A DNA stretch of 64,000 nucleotides from Pogostemon cablin (GCA_023678885.1 CM042965.1:25835777-25899776); one strand, 5' to 3'; positions 1 through 12,127 are shown, counted from the stretch's first letter. Numbers and translations: made by a program. The notes: generated from the letters alone by a model not told the origin.

Positions 1-839
1 GCAGTTGGCTAGCGCGTATATCCCCTGTTTCTCAAAGAAAATAATGAGATCCCGAGATCTGAAACAATACCAATGGCAGAGGGTGTCGCTGGCTACCCAA
101 AATAAGAAAGAAATTGCAAAAAAAATGAGATCCCGAGATGAGAAGAACGATGGGTCGTTGGGGGAAAGAATGAGAAAACTTAAACTTGGTGCTGCAGTTG
201 GTTAGCGCGTAACCCTGTTACCCAAAAAGGGAAATCATAGATCTCGTAAAGAAGTTAGAGAAAAGAACCAGATCTGGAGAAAGTTTTGGAGCAGCGTGTG
301 TCGCTCGATACAAAAGAAAGAAGAATGAGATCCGAGAGAAATCTGAGATTAAAAAAGAGTAAGCTACCAAGCAACGTATGTCGCTGTGTGGAAAAAAGAA
401 AGAAATCCACATGCATGGGAAGAAGGCCGAGGGTGGTTAGCACATCCCTCAAGATGAGAGACCGAGGTTCTCTACATGAAGAAGAGGAAGGACTCATCTT
501 AAGAGATGACTCGGAGCTTGCAGGTGAAGAAGAAGGAGAAAACTTGGTGGTGCAGTTGGTTAGCGTGCCTATACCCAAAGGAGAAAGGGGATCCCGTGAA
601 GAAGACAGAAAATAGAAGCGGATCTGGAAGAAACTATCGATGCAATGTATACCATTAGGAAATGAGACGACTGAATTAGCTCGGTTTGTTACAGCGTGTG
701 CCACACCCAAAGAAAATCTGAGAAAAATAGTGAAAGTCGATCCCATGGAAGAAGCGATGTACCATTACATGTGAATATGCTTCAGCTCTCCCGATTCAAC
801 CGGCGAGGTTGAGCTTCAGCGATGATGGGATGGTCACAC
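1..839 (+). repeat. tRNA-like (A-box) array, segment A
   Basis: Purine-rich non-coding sequence with D-arm-like cores at 1-18, 191-210, 551-568 and 677-699. The cores read like GCAGTTGGYTAGCGCGT, close to the D-arm of plant elongator tRNA-Met, or TAGCTCRGTTNGTTANAGCG. A block of about 100 bp at 419-530 (AAGGCCGAGGGTGGTTAGCA...) recurs at 8973-9085 and 9388-9485. The 109- and 163-residue open frames here overlap on opposite strands, are low-complexity, and are not credible genes. Copia copy 1 interrupts the segment at 840. Confidence 0.6.
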
Positions 840-2036
840 TGTTGGATTGTATACTAAAAGTCTAGCTTTAGTATGAACAATGTCATAACAATATTTGAAA
901 TGAGAATCATTGATCAAATGATTGCATCTTATAATTTATTTTATATGCATGATGCAATAGTCCATTTACTTTATACTGTAGATAATATGTTGTGCGACAA
1001 CACGCAGAAGATCATATTATCGGTTTTCTTATAAAGTATAAACAGATGCTCACAATTGAGATAGACGGGGACTCTCTATCGGTATGGTTGTAGTGTGGTT
1101 TGGTATTAGCTTGTCTTGGCTATAGAATCACATTAGTGCACTTATGTGTATTGAGCAGGACCGCCTGAGATCGTTCGACTTATACTGACTTATAGAAGAA
1201 CTTGATCTCTGTTATTATGGGAGTTCGTGCTCTTAATCCCTATACAATAACCTCGACACGTAGGGCAGTATGTATTTCTTTGATTCATCAATGGGTGAGA
1301 TTTATAAGTATTAAATCAATATACTCGGTGAGTTGGGAAGTAGTGTTGTCTCTATGGTGTGTTGTTGATTGTAGAAGGAATCCATGTCCGTCATAGGTTG
1401 ATGATGTCCCCTTGAGGAGCTCATAAGGTTTATCATGTAAATCTTGCAAGTGGATTAATTTCCGGCATGATAATAAGGTTGAGTGGTACTACTCTCGGAT
1501 GAGATATTAATTAATTTGAGTTGTCAGTAACTTAATTAATTATTGGACATTGTATATCTTAAACATGGGGAGACCATCGGGCTCATAATAAGAAGGAGCC
1601 CAGAACATAATTTTGGGATTGGACGGGTAGTGCAGTAATAATATTTTAGTGGACTATATTAATATTATTGGATTTAATTAAAAGCTTTGGGCTAAGCTTG
1701 GTTAATTAAATTCAATTGAGGCCCAGCCCAATTTCTCCTCTTGGTCCCTGCTGTAGCCCAAGTATATAAGTCATCTCAGTTCCTGTTAAACCTAAGTCTG
1801 TGCCTCTTTTGACACACGGGAGAAAACAGAGAGCAGAATGAGAGAACTCTGGGGATTGTTGACCACCCAACACCAGAGTTGACTTTGGGACATACGGTAG
1901 AAGATCAGAGGTGTTCTTCACTGCTGTTCATCCTCTACATCGACCCAGAAGTCAGGTAAACGTTTTTATGCTTCCGCTGATTTTTTACCTGTTTCTCCTA
2001 ACGATCACGTTGAACCGCACGATCCAATTGCCAACA
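840..2036 (+). repeat. 5' LTR of Copia copy 1
   Basis: Begins TGTTGGATTG and ends CCAATTGCCAACA; it matches 7709-8904 over its full length. A TATA-like box lies at 1763-1770 (TATATAAG), about 270 bases before the LTR end and followed by C/T-rich sequence. The 64-residue frame at 1202-1396 and the 69-residue frame at 1712-1921 recur in all LTR copies of the family only because the LTRs recur. Confidence 0.92.
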
Positions 2037-2038
2037 AT

Positions 2039-2050
2039 TGGTATCAGAGC
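2039..2050 (+). other. Primer-binding site, initiator tRNA-Met type
   Basis: TGGTATCAGAGC, two bases downstream of the 5' LTR. This is the usual plant Copia minus-strand primer site complementary to the 3' end of initiator tRNA-Met. Confidence 0.9.
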
Positions 2051-2249
2051 GATGGTTTCGTGGTGAAACGTGAGACGTTTGGTTGGATTTGTGCCTTATG
2101 TGTGTTTAATTGTCGCATAGAAAGCTTGTTTATTAGGAATTAGTACATGTGTGTATTATCTTTATTCCTATGTGCTCTATCAATGATTTTGGCGTGAATT
2201 ATTACGTTTATTCACACTGTACACATACACGGCCTTGTTACTTTCACAA

Positions 2250-3060
2250 CGGTGGGTGACTGACGGGAGGGGTTCAATGGTTCACGGCGGCTATAAAATG
2301 GAACCGCGCATCGGACCGAATTCAAGTCAGAACCAACAAGGTCGTGGACGGGTCCCCTGGTTTTTTCGATCGAATTCAGTAAGAGCCCCGAATGAGTCCA
2401 GAAGGAACCCAGAAGTATGGCTGGTACGACGCCGGGTACTGGTGATTGACGGCGTTCCGGGCACGTCGAGGCAGTTCCAGGAGGACCAATGTCAGTTTTA
2501 GGTGAGCTCCAGGTGATTTCGGATGAGCTTTCGTCTTCTCCAAGCGGGTCTATTGTGCGGTTGTCGATCGCGACGGCTGAAGAACGATGGATGTCTCGAC
2601 TGGTGCGAGGCAGATCCAGGCGGATCGGGGCAGATCGACGAAGAATCTGGCGGCGCTGGTGGTGGGGCGCGGCATTCCAGCACAGTTCCAGTCGATTGTA
2701 AGCCTAGCTTCTGGCAGCTGCGATACCAAGTTGCACCGGCGACAACTGGTGGCAGTCGCAGACGGCTAGCGGGCGAGTCACGGTGAGCGGCCAACCGGGT
2801 GGCCCCACTCGGATGAATGCACGGTGAGGCGCTCATTTTCCTAATCGAGCGCTTGTGTTGTCCTCGAGCGGCGGCGTGCGGCGGCTAGTGGCGGCTCTGG
2901 CGGTGATAGACGAAAGCTGGCAGCGAGGGTGGCGACTAAGCGGGCGGCAGCGCTGTAGGCGGCGGATGCTGGCGCGGCCGCCGGCAGCAGAGGCGACTGG
3001 TAGCGCCGGTACAGGCTGGGCTTGGGTTGAAATAGGTTGCGGCTGTGAGAAGAAATAGGG
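2250..3060. other. GC-rich leader of Copia copy 1
   Basis: A GC-rich island in an otherwise AT-rich element, between the primer-binding site and gag. On the minus strand it is recognisably homologous, with large indels, to plus-strand 22031-22990 of copy 2; both share GGCGCTACCAG and CTGCCGGCGGCCGCGCCAG. Frames of 70-112 residues exist on both strands but overlap each other and are not conserved between copies, so I do not call a gene. Confidence 0.7.
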
Positions 3061-3490
3061 CAGCATGGTGATGGGCTGCCCGTTTGGGCCTTGTTTTTAA
3101 TTGGTTAATGGGCTGGGATTTGGGCCCAAATTTTAATCAAAAGGATATTGGGCTGCTGGGCCCTATTTTAATTATAGTGTATTTGGGCTTGATTCTCTAG
3201 TTCATGGGCTGATGGTTTAATTATAGGGCCCAATTCAGTAATTAATATAGGCTGCTCAATTAATTTTAGTTTGGTTTTGGGCTGTTGGGCCCAATTTTAA
3301 TTAAAATGGTAATGGGCTGCTGGGCAATATTAATTGCTGGATTTAATTAATTGTGGGTTTGATGTTGGGCCATGTTAAATATTGGGCTAGACCTTAATGC
3401 ATAAATTGGCAGGGTAAATGGGCTAAATTATTTAATTAATGGGCTGCTCATTTTATGCTAATGATGTTTGGGTCAGCTGGGCCTATTTAA
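3061..3490 (-). promoter_or_regulatory. Cluster of TGGGCY motifs (site II / TCP-like on the antisense strand)
   Basis: About 16 TGGGCT/TGGGCC hexamers in 430 bp, many as GGGCTGCTGGGCC, separated by AATTAATT-rich sequence. Read on the minus strand they are RGCCCA. TGGGCY 'site II' elements bind TCP factors in plant housekeeping promoters (established knowledge). The cluster lies just upstream, on the minus strand, of the GC-rich leader, a promoter-like order. Copy 2 has the equivalent cluster at 21780-22020. A regulatory role is inferred. Confidence 0.4.
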
Positions 3491-3735
3491 TTGATCCAAC
3501 ATATTATACAATTAATTATGATATATAACTGAGTTAATTGTTTTAACTTGACAATTAATTGTTATATATGAAAGGCATGTTCTATGTGATTTATTTATTT
3601 AAATTGTTGTTAATAGAAGCATGTCTAAGTTGTATATTTTATTCTCGAATATTATATGCATGTTAAAAACCCTCGGTTTTAAATAACTAAGTGGGAGAGG
3701 GGATTGGTAAATTAATTCCCGCGGCCTCCATTATT

Positions 3736-3930
3736 GGTTTGTAAGTGATGTGAGTAAACTTGCGTGTTGGCAATAGGCCTTCCTCCCTAACGGATGAGTT
3801 TATTCACGGATCACTGGTACAGACTTCATTAAATAATTATTGTTTGTAATGTGGCGCATAAACTTGCGTATTGACAATAGGCCTTCCTCCCTAACGGATG
3901 AGTTTGTGTGCGGTTCACTAGTACAAACCA
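3736..3930 (+). repeat. Two direct repeats of about 104 bp in Copia copy 1
   Basis: Two units share AAACTTGCGT, CAATAGGCCTTCCTCCCTAA, CGGATGAGTTT and TTCACTRGTAC, at about 3736-3828 and 3840-3930. A partial third echo (CCTCCCCAACGGAGT) follows near 4052. The same duplication is present inverted in copy 2 (about 21361-21545), so it is an ancestral feature of the leader. Confidence 0.7.
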
Positions 3931-4459
3931 ATAATAGATGATTGTAGGAAGCTATCCGAGCGCGTGTGTACTTCTCCAACTGTAAGGCACACAAGCTCGC
4001 GCAGTGGACTTGGGATCAAATAATGGTGTACACTTAGGTGTAAATAATTAGTATCCTCCCCAACGGAGTCACTGCTATTATTTGCATGGCTAAAGAGGAA
4101 CCGACTATTAATTATTTTGTCATAAAGTTAGGTTGACAAATTAAATTAATGGGTAAAACCTTCTCTTGTAAATGTTCAGGTTTGTAAACGTCCACACTAA
4201 CGTGGCTTGCAGACTCACGGTGCTTGAGATGTCGGTGAATTTTATTTTTATATTATTTTGAGGGAATCAATATAAAAGGATAAAATTCGAAGATTTGATC
4301 TGAATATTTATTTGTGATTCTCTGAATTTCGAATGGTTTTATTTCACTAATTATTAACTAAAAGACATTATATTTACTCGTCCAAATTAAATGATTAGAA
4401 AAGAATCTTGGTTTTGAATTTTACTGCTTAAGAAATATACATGTGTGTTCTCACAAAGG

Positions 4460-7400
4460 ACATCTCATGATGCCTATTAAAGTTTCTAGTGAAGAGATGA
4501 GAGGTTCATAGAAATATGATGGTCTCATGTAACTCTTCGGATACTTGAGTAATTTAAAAAAGGCGCAAGATCATGGTTCAATTGATGAATGAATTGGAAA
4601 AGATTGGAATAGAAATTGAAAGGGAAACCTAAATCAATTTATTCTTCACAATTTGCCTGGATGTTTTGAGCAAGTTCTACCTGAAATACGAGAGATTGTA
4701 TATGGTGGGAAACTTCTAATAAAACATGTGGCAAAAGAAAGCCATTTTTCATCATGATGTGAACAAGTTTAATATCTTATTTACTAATGGTTTAAACATG
4801 ATTAGTGATGGCATCTACTGACTCGAAGTATGTAGATACTGGAATCACTAAATGTTTATCACTAAGTAAGAATAAGATTTTTAATAACATGGGTAAAACT
4901 ACAAAGGTAGTGGCTATTGCAGTGGGAGTTGTTTACTTATCTCATGATAAGAATAAACGATTGATTATGAGAAATTGCCTTTACGTACGTTTCATAGAAA
5001 GAATTTAATTTCGGTTTCTATGCATTAACGGATGGACACTTCATTTCATTTTAATGACATGGTCATAGTAATGAGGAATGAGGTTATAACCCGTTAAAGT
5101 ACGTTGGTGGATAAAAAGATACTCTTGAATCATGTACATCCCACAGATGCAATAAAAAGTAGTTAAATAATGCATCTTCTAATATAAGTATGAGAAAGAA
5201 ACCTTCGAAAATGAACTAAACATACATTTGGCGTCTAAGATTAATTCATTTTACTTAAGTATGATTCAAAAGTTGATAGCCGATAGACCGTAAGGTTTAT
5301 CTGAAGTGGAAACTATCGGACTTGCGAGTCTTGCTTGGAAGTAAAAATGATTAACTGCCTTTTCAAGGCTGTGGGGTGTAGAGCAAAATATATGTATGTT
5401 GGAATTAGTTCATTCTGATTCAAGCGAACCTAATATTATCCAGGCGAGAGGTGGTTATGAATATTCGAAGATTATTCTGGAAACCAATATATTTATATGA
5501 TGCACTGCATGTCTAAGTTCTTTGATTAATTCAAGAATTATAAGGCTGGTACAGTGAAGCGTCATGGAAAATATATTAAGTCATTACGATTCAATCATGA
5601 TGGTGAATACCTCTTGGGATAGTTAGGAGCTATTGATCAGAAGTTGAGATTAAATCTCAAGGTGACTACACCGGGTATGCCCCAGCTGAATGGTGTGGTG
5701 GGTAGAAGGTATTAGGCTCTTATGGTTATGATTAGATAGATGATGAATTATTTGGAATAATTAAATTCATTTTATGGATATGCCCTAGATACAGTAATTC
5801 GTGAAACGTTTGTCTGTATATGGGATATCCTAGAAAAATGGAGGGTGATTTATTTAGTCCAAAAGATCGAAGGGTGATTGTCAACACAAACACTAGATTT
5901 TTGGATAAGGACTATGTAATAAATCACAAACCCATATGTAAATTGTTCTAAAGGAAGTGAGAGGAAAACACAAAGTGTAAGTACCAAGTGTACAAGAGAA
6001 TATACCACAAGGTAAACTGCAACGCGTGTCACGTCTGATACACAATTACATGTAGTGCCTTGTCGTAGTGGGAGGGTTGTATGACAACCCATAAATATAT
6101 GTTTTGGGAGAGTCGTGAGACTTAATCCCTTGTGAACATGGTATTGTCCCACGGATACGACGTAGCACTACAAGATGAAAATGCGGAATCTTAGCAAGAT
6201 GCAATGAATGTTGAAATAGAATCTACGGATTCTAAAATTAAGTCTGGAGCTTGAAGGATCACTAAAATGGTGTAAAAGCCATTGCAAGTGATCATAGGAA
6301 ATAAAAGAGGATCATACAGAAAGGTGAAAACCTTGGAAGCAAAGCTTGTTGCGAAAAGGTGTACTCAGAAATAAATGGTTCGATTATGAGGAAACATATT
6401 CGCTGGTAGCTATGCTTATATTGATCCGGATTCTTTTATTTATTGCTGCTATGAGGAACAGCAAATAGATGTCAAGACAGCTTTCCTGATTGGAAGTCTT
6501 GAGGAAAACATCTATGTGGAGCGACCAGAGTGATTCATTGCAAAGTACTAATAGCATTTTGATAGTAAGCTTAAAAGTGTCCAGCGATGGACTAAAGCAA
6601 GCTTTAAGATTGTGAATCATCTGTTTTGATTAGGTAATCCAGTGGCATGGATTTAAATCAATGAGCGGATGAGTCTTGTGTGTTGTAAAGAGTGACAGAA
6701 ACGTGGTGGTATTTCTTATACTATACGTAGATAGTATCTTGCTCATTGGAGATAATGAAAGAGTATTATCGGGCGTATGGGTATGGTAAATAAAGCGGTA
6801 GAGATGAAGGACTTAAGAAAGACAAAATATATCCTTTTGATCACGGTAATACGGATCACAAGAAAGGATATTATGCTTATCTCAAGTTTCATAAAATGAT
6901 ACAGTCCATACTCGTTTAGCATGTAAATTTATCTAAGTGAATGTGTCTTTGAGACACAAGAAGAAGATAAAGAGGATGAAAGCGGTTCCTTATGCTTCGG
7001 CGAATAAGGAAGCTTAATCTAAGGAATGCTATGAACGATATTGGATATCTGTTTTGCTGAATGCATGAACAGTGGGTATCAACGTAACCCGGAACAAGAA
7101 TGATGAACTGTGGTAAGACATTTATAAAGTGCCTGAGAAGGACTGGAAATTATATGTGGACTTACTGGACAGATTCACTGCTTCTTGTGGATTACGTAGA
7201 TTCGGATTTTTTAGTCAGATTGGATGGCAGTAAATTCACCTCAAAGGTTATGTGTTTAATCTTAGGAAGTAGATTCATAATGTGGAGGAGTGTTATATAG
7301 AAATATATTTCAGACTCCGGACTCCATCATGGAAAGATGATGAATTGGAGCCTATGAGGCAGCCAAAGTATCTATATGACTCTAGAGACTTCATGATGGA

Positions 7401-7690
7401 CTTTGAAGTGTTTCTAAGTTTGCCCAAGGTAATCACAATTTACATTGATGATATTGGAGCAGTTGCAAACTTGAAGAAATCACAAGTCCATAAGGCAATT
7501 AAACACATGGAGCGCGAGTACCACCTGTTACAAGAAATCGTATGATGAGGGGAAGGTTGTTGTCGCCTAGATTGCATCGGAAGATGACCTAGTAAACCAT
7601 TTACAAGGACCTTAAGGCGAGAGCTTTTAATGGTCGTGTAAGTGGGAGTAGGAATCAGATGTATGGCAGAAGACATGACATCATAGTCTT
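4460..7690 (+). pseudogene. Decayed Copia gag-pol polyprotein, copy 1
   Basis: The region can be read only in broken frames. A gag remnant lies at about 4460-4790. A protease-type segment follows at 4805-5010, with a DTG-like start and a GVVYLSHDKNKRLIMRNCLY stretch typical of Copia protease. The integrase core at about 5280-5770 includes LVHSD, a DGEYL-type segment and TTPGMPQLNGV; the catalytic Glu expected after that is Gly here. In-frame TAG (5737-5739) and TAA (5758-5760) follow. The RT part starts at about 6400 (QIDVKTAFL) and has LYVDSILLIGDN at 6721-6756, where the second Asp of YVDD is Ser. RNase H C-terminal sequence (IYIDDIGAVANLKKSQVHKA) lies at 7440-7545. Stops and frameshifts mean no functional polyprotein. 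Key lesions are shared with copy 2. Confidence 0.85.
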
Positions 7691-7696
7691 TTAGTA

Positions 7697-7708
7697 TAAG
7701 TGGGAGAT
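7697..7708 (+). other. Polypurine tract of Copia copy 1
   Basis: AAGTGGGAGAT abuts the 3' LTR start at 7709. The complement (ATCTCCCAC) sits at the matching place in copy 2 (17572-17580). Confidence 0.85.
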
Positions 7709-8904
7709 TGTTGGATTGTATACTAAAAGTCTAGCTTTAGTATGAACAATGTCATAACAATATTTGAAATGAGAATCATTGATCAAATGATTGCATCTTA
7801 TAATTTATTTATATGCATGATGCAATAGTCCATTTACTTTATACTGTAGATAATATGTTGTGCGACAACACGCAGAAGATCATATTATCGGTTTCCTTAT
7901 AAAGTATAAACAGATGCTCACAACTGAGATAGACGGGGACTCTCTATCGGTATGGTTGTAGTGTGGTTTGGTATTAGCTTGTCTTGGCTATAGAATCACA
8001 TTAGTGCACTTATGTGTATTGAGCAGAACCGCCTGAGATTGTTCGACTTATACTGACTTATAGAAGAACTTGATCTCTGTTATTATGGGAGTTCGTGCTC
8101 TTAATCCCTATACAATAACCTCGACACGTAGGGCAGTATGTATTTCTTTGATTCATCAATGGGTGAGATTTATAAGTATTAAATCAATATACTCGGTGAG
8201 TTGGGAAGTAGTGTTGTCTCTATGGTGTGCTGTTGATTGTAGAAGGAATCTATGTCCGTCATAGGTTGATGATGTCCTCTTGAGGAGCTCATAAGGTTTA
8301 TCATGTAAATCTTGCAAGTGGATTAATTTCCGGCATGATAATAAGGTTGAGTGGTACTACTCTCGGATGAGATATTAATTAATTTGAGTTGTCAGTAACT
8401 TAATTAATTAATGGACATTGTAAATCTTAAACATGGGGAGACCATCGGGCTCATAATAAGAAGGAGCCCAGAACATAATTTTGGGATTGGACGGGTAGTG
8501 CAGTAATAATATTTTAGTGGACTATATTATTATTATTGGATTTAATTAAAAGCTTTGGGCTAAGCTTGGTTAATTAAATTCAATTGAGGCCCAGCCCAAT
8601 TTCTCCTCCTGGTCCCTGCTGTAACCCAATTATATAAGTCATCTCAGTTCCTGTTAAACCTAAGTCTGTGCCTCTTTTGACACACGGGAGAAAGCAGAGA
8701 GCAGAATGAGAGAACTCTGGGGATTGTTGACCACCCAACACCAGAGTTGACTTTGGGACATACGGTAGAAGTTCAAAGGTGTTCTTCACTGCTGTTCATC
8801 CTCTACATCGACCCAGAAGTCAGGTAAACGTTTTTATGCTTCCGCTGATTGTCTGCCTGTTTATCCTAACAATCACATTGAACCGCACGATCCAATTGCC
8901 AACA
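7709..8904 (+). repeat. 3' LTR of Copia copy 1
   Basis: Full-length match to 840-2036 with about 22 substitutions and one single-base indel counted by eye. Ends TGTTGG...CCAACA; TATA-like box at 8631-8637. Followed by CGCAC, an imperfect copy of the CACAC before the 5' LTR. Confidence 0.92.
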
Positions 8905-11118
8905 CGCACCGCAACGAAAGAAGAAGTAAGCTGGGTATAGCTCAACTGATTAGAGCGTGGGTCGCTCATAATTGGAAGAGGGTCGAGGATGTTTAGCACA
9001 TCCCTCCTGAGAAGAGACTGAACCTCTCTACATGAAGAAGAGGAATGACTCATCCTACGAGATAACTCAAACCACGAGAGGATGACGGACCATTATCCAC
9101 AAAACACCTCAGCTCCCCCGGTTCAGCTGGCGAGGTTGAGCTTTGACGTTGTTCGTGGAGTGGCCGAGGTCCTCCTGATGAAAGAAAAGGGACCATTACC
9201 CACGAATATGCCTCAGCTCCCCTGGTTCAGCCAACAAGGTTGAGCTTCGGCTGTATTCATGGAGTGGCCGCACCGATATTTAAGATAAAAAAAGAAAGAA
9301 ATGAGAAAAACATGTATCATTGTGGAAAGAAGAAAAATGTTGGGTATAGCTCAGTTGGTTAGAGTGTAGGTCACTCATAATCGAAAGAAGGAGGCCGAAG
9401 GTGTTTAGCACACCCCTCTAAATGAGAGGGTGAGATTCTCTACATGAAGAAGAGGAAGGACTCGTCTTAATAGATGACTTTGAAGTAATATTACCATCTT
9501 CAATCTTAAATTCGCAAATAAATTATGCAGAAGTATAGAATAAGGGGAATATGGCATGTTCTATGTATTTGTATTTGCATCCCGTAAAATGCTAAATCTG
9601 AAGTGAAAGCATGATTTACGTATGCTTTATGATAAATTTGGAGAAGAAAGAATATTTTACGTGTTCTTCATGTTTAATTAATGCTAAGCGTGAAATAGAG
9701 AAAGCTTTGGGTTTGGGGTTCAGCTTCAGTTAAGACATGTTGTATAGCTCTGTTGATTAGAGCGTGTACATGTTGGGGTAAGACCCATAAGGAAAATGAA
9801 GAATAATAAGAAAACAAGAAAAGATACTGAGGCCAAGAGAGGGTACCGATGGTTTACTTCGGATGTCGAGGTTCAACTTTCAGAGATGAACCCACGTGGA
9901 AAAGTAAGAAGAGGAAAAAGATATGGGAAAGGAAACAGTTATAAAAGCCGAGGCCTAAAGATGAAGGAAGATATGAGCTGGAATAGCTCAGTTGGTTAGA
10001 GCATGTTCGCTCGATCAACCATAAAACTTGTCGAGGCCAACCGACACGAAGAGAAAGGAAAGCAAAAATGGTGTAGCCAATGATATTTGGGAAGATAGCT
10101 CAGTTGGTTAGAGCGTTCCATCAACTATAAATACGTTGGGATGAGACCCACAAAAAGGAAAAGCGGAAATATGCATCTAAAAAAAGAGAAGAAAGAATAT
10201 TAAAAGAGCCGAGACCATCAACAGTTGAAGGAAGCTGAAGTCGAGGCATTAGTTTGGGTTCAACTGAGATCTCATTTGTAGCTCAATGGATTAAAGCGTG
10301 TTTTTTGTATCAACAGTAAAGGTTGGGATTATGCCAGAAAAAAAAAGATGCCGAAGCCGAGTGCCGAGGTCGAGAAGAAAGGGTTCAGCTAGCCGAGGAG
10401 AAGTCTAAGTTTGAGTTCAGCAAGATCTCATTTATAGCTCAGTTGGTTAGCGCATGTTTTTCTCATCAACTGTCGGGGTGAGATCCATAATATAAGAAAA
10501 GAAATCCTATGTGGCGGAAGATCCAATCGAGATATATATACCGAGGCTAAGCAGAACTTATGCAAATCGATTGGGGGTTTAACACCGATAAGAAATGAAA
10601 TTGGTCAGGATAAGGAAGATAAGAAATGAGAAAGGAAAAGAGATAGCTCAGTAGATTAAAGCGTGAAGTATGGTTACATGCAGACGAGACGAGGAAGATG
10701 AGGCTCCACCCAGCTGAGGTGTAGAGGCACGCTCCATCCATATGAGTGTAGAAGCTGAGCTCCACCCATATGAGATGTAGAAATAGACACTCCACCCAGT
10801 TGAGGTGTAGAGGCCAATGACCGAGGATGAATGAAGGAAGCCACGGCCGATGACAAAGCATCGGTTCAGGTTCAACTGAGATCTTATTTGTAGCACAATC
10901 GGTTAGAGCGTGAACCATAAACATGTTGGGGTGAGGCTTGTAAGAGAGATTGAGAAAGCAGAAAAGGTATTAAAAAAAAGAAGCTGAGGACAAGGCCGAG
11001 GAGAATCACAAGTTTAGATTCAACTAAGATTTGATTTGTAGCTCAGTTGGTTAGAGCGTATTTTTCTCATCAACTATCGGGATGAGATCTGTAAGAGAAT
11101 AAGAAAAGAAAATCCTAC
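8905..11118 (+). repeat. tRNA-like (A-box) array, segment B
   Basis: Ten plus-strand cores near TAGCTCAGTTGGTTAGAGCG start at about 8938, 9347, 9745, 9984, 10096, 10279, 10435, 10644, 10891 and 11039. Two (8933-8994, 9342-9410) continue with GGTCRCTCATAAT and GGTCGAGG/GGCCGAAG, which resembles the elongator tRNA-Met anticodon arm (CAU) and later sequence. Several others are followed about 35 nt on by GTYGGGRTGAGAYCC, a B-box-like echo. None has an acceptor stem or a proper T arm, so none is a tRNA gene. The block at 8973-9085 recurs at 9388-9485. GCTCCACCC...GAGGTGTAGA repeats of about 33 bp occupy 10695-10815. No protein gene is visible. Confidence 0.65.
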
Positions 11119-11584
11119 TGTTGGCAATAGGATCATGTGGCTCAACGTGATCCGTTTAGGACTTCAGGCAAATAATCACAGCAGAAGCAAAATAATGTTT
11201 ACCGTACTTCTGGGTTGATGTAGAGGATGAATCGCTGCAGAGAACTACCTCTGATCTTCTACTGTATGTCCTAAGTGTGATCCTGCTGTTGTGTGGGCAA
11301 CAGTCTGCAGGATCTCTCAATCTGCTTCTTTCCCTTCTCACGTCAAAAGAGGCGCAGGGAAATCTTAGGGTTCCAAGAGGCTGAGTTCACTTATATACTG
11401 GGCTACAGCAGGGATCAGGAGGAGAATTGGAGTTGGGCCTCCATTGGATTAAATATCCAAGCTTAGCCCAAAGCTTATATTTAATCCAATAATAATAATA
11501 AAGTCCACTAAATTATTATTACTGCACTACCCACTCCAACCCAAAATTACGTTTTGGACTCCTTATTATGAGCCCGAAGTCTCC

Positions 11585-12108
11585 TGATGAGTGATATTTT
11601 CACCTAAATTTTAGTGTCTTTTTATATGTGTTTTCGTATTATTTTATCCGTATTTGTTTCTATTTGGTTGTGTTTTATGTTTTTATGGAAATATGTGAGA
11701 ATAAGCTTAAATGTATGTTTTCCAGGTAAAAATGGATTCTAGACACGAGAAGGAAAATTTGGGAAAAAACGAAGCTTAATTCGGAGTTGAAACGAGGGAA
11801 AATGAGTCAAATTAAGCAAAATGCTGAAAAACGCACGTCCAACTTGTGTAATTTTTCTGTACTCTTGTGGAGCTCAAAACAAGAAGTGTGATATATGGTT
11901 GGAAAACCACTCATTCATCATTTTTATCTTGTCATTTGATTATTTCTTGTCTACTTTCATTTAATTACTTGTTACCCAAACCATCCATCTATGATTCGTT
12001 TCTATAAAATCGTGATAAACGTGATATCGCTTAAGTGCTAGCATCGACCTCCCTGTGGTTCGATAAATTCTTGAATTGGTCATCCCGACTACAAGTTATG
12101 GCTAATAA
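11585..12108 (+). repeat. 5' LTR of nested Gypsy element
   Basis: TGATGAGTGATATTTTCACC...GGCTAATAA, about 1.3% different from 15498-16022. A TATAAAAT box is at 12003-12010. The terminal CA expected from the second LTR (GCTAATCA) reads AA here. Confidence 0.9.
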
Positions 12109-12110
12109 AA

Positions 12111-12127
12111 TGGCGCCGTTGCCGGGG
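12111..12127 (+). other. Primer-binding site of nested Gypsy element
   Basis: TGGCGCCGTTGCCGGGG, two bases after the LTR. This motif is common directly after the 5' LTR of plant Tat/Athila Gypsy elements. GGGGAG/GTAACG directly after it could act as a splice donor. Confidence 0.85.

Larger units (their letters stand above)
840..8904 (+). mobile_element. Ty1/Copia LTR retrotransposon, copy 1 (defective)
   Basis: Seen: LTRs at 840-2036 and 7709-8904 with TGTTGG...CCAACA ends, a primer-binding site TGGTATCAGAGC two bases after the 5' LTR, and a purine-rich TGGGAGAT directly before the 3' LTR. Flanking pentamers CACAC (835-839) and CGCAC (8905-8909) are a target duplication with one mismatch. 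By eye the LTRs differ at about 22 of 1,196 positions. Between them lie a GC-rich leader, a TGGGCY-rich stretch and a decayed gag-pol read in Copia order (protease, integrase, RT, RNase H). No long ORF survives. Family: Copia, from domain order and the initiator-Met-type primer site. The same family recurs at 11119-24426 and 51083-53027. Confidence 0.92.

Noticed and set aside
255..746. 163-residue minus-strand ORF in array segment A
   Set aside because: Ser/Leu/Phe-rich translation of purine-rich repeat DNA on the opposite strand; overlaps another frame and matches nothing.
1202..1396. 64-residue ORF recurring at 8070-8264, 17012-17206 and 23867-24061
   Set aside because: These are the four LTRs of the Copia family; recurrence reflects LTR identity and the frame spans LTR non-coding sequence.
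2489..3066. Overlapping ORFs of 60-112 residues in the GC-rich Copia leader
   Set aside because: GC-rich DNA has few stops. The frames overlap on both strands and are not preserved in the homologous leader of copy 2.
8933..8994. A functional tRNA gene (also considered at 9347, 10435, 25399, 25944)
   Set aside because: Only the D-arm/A-box core is good. No 5'/3' acceptor pairing, no canonical GGTTCRANYCC T arm and no following T-run terminator.
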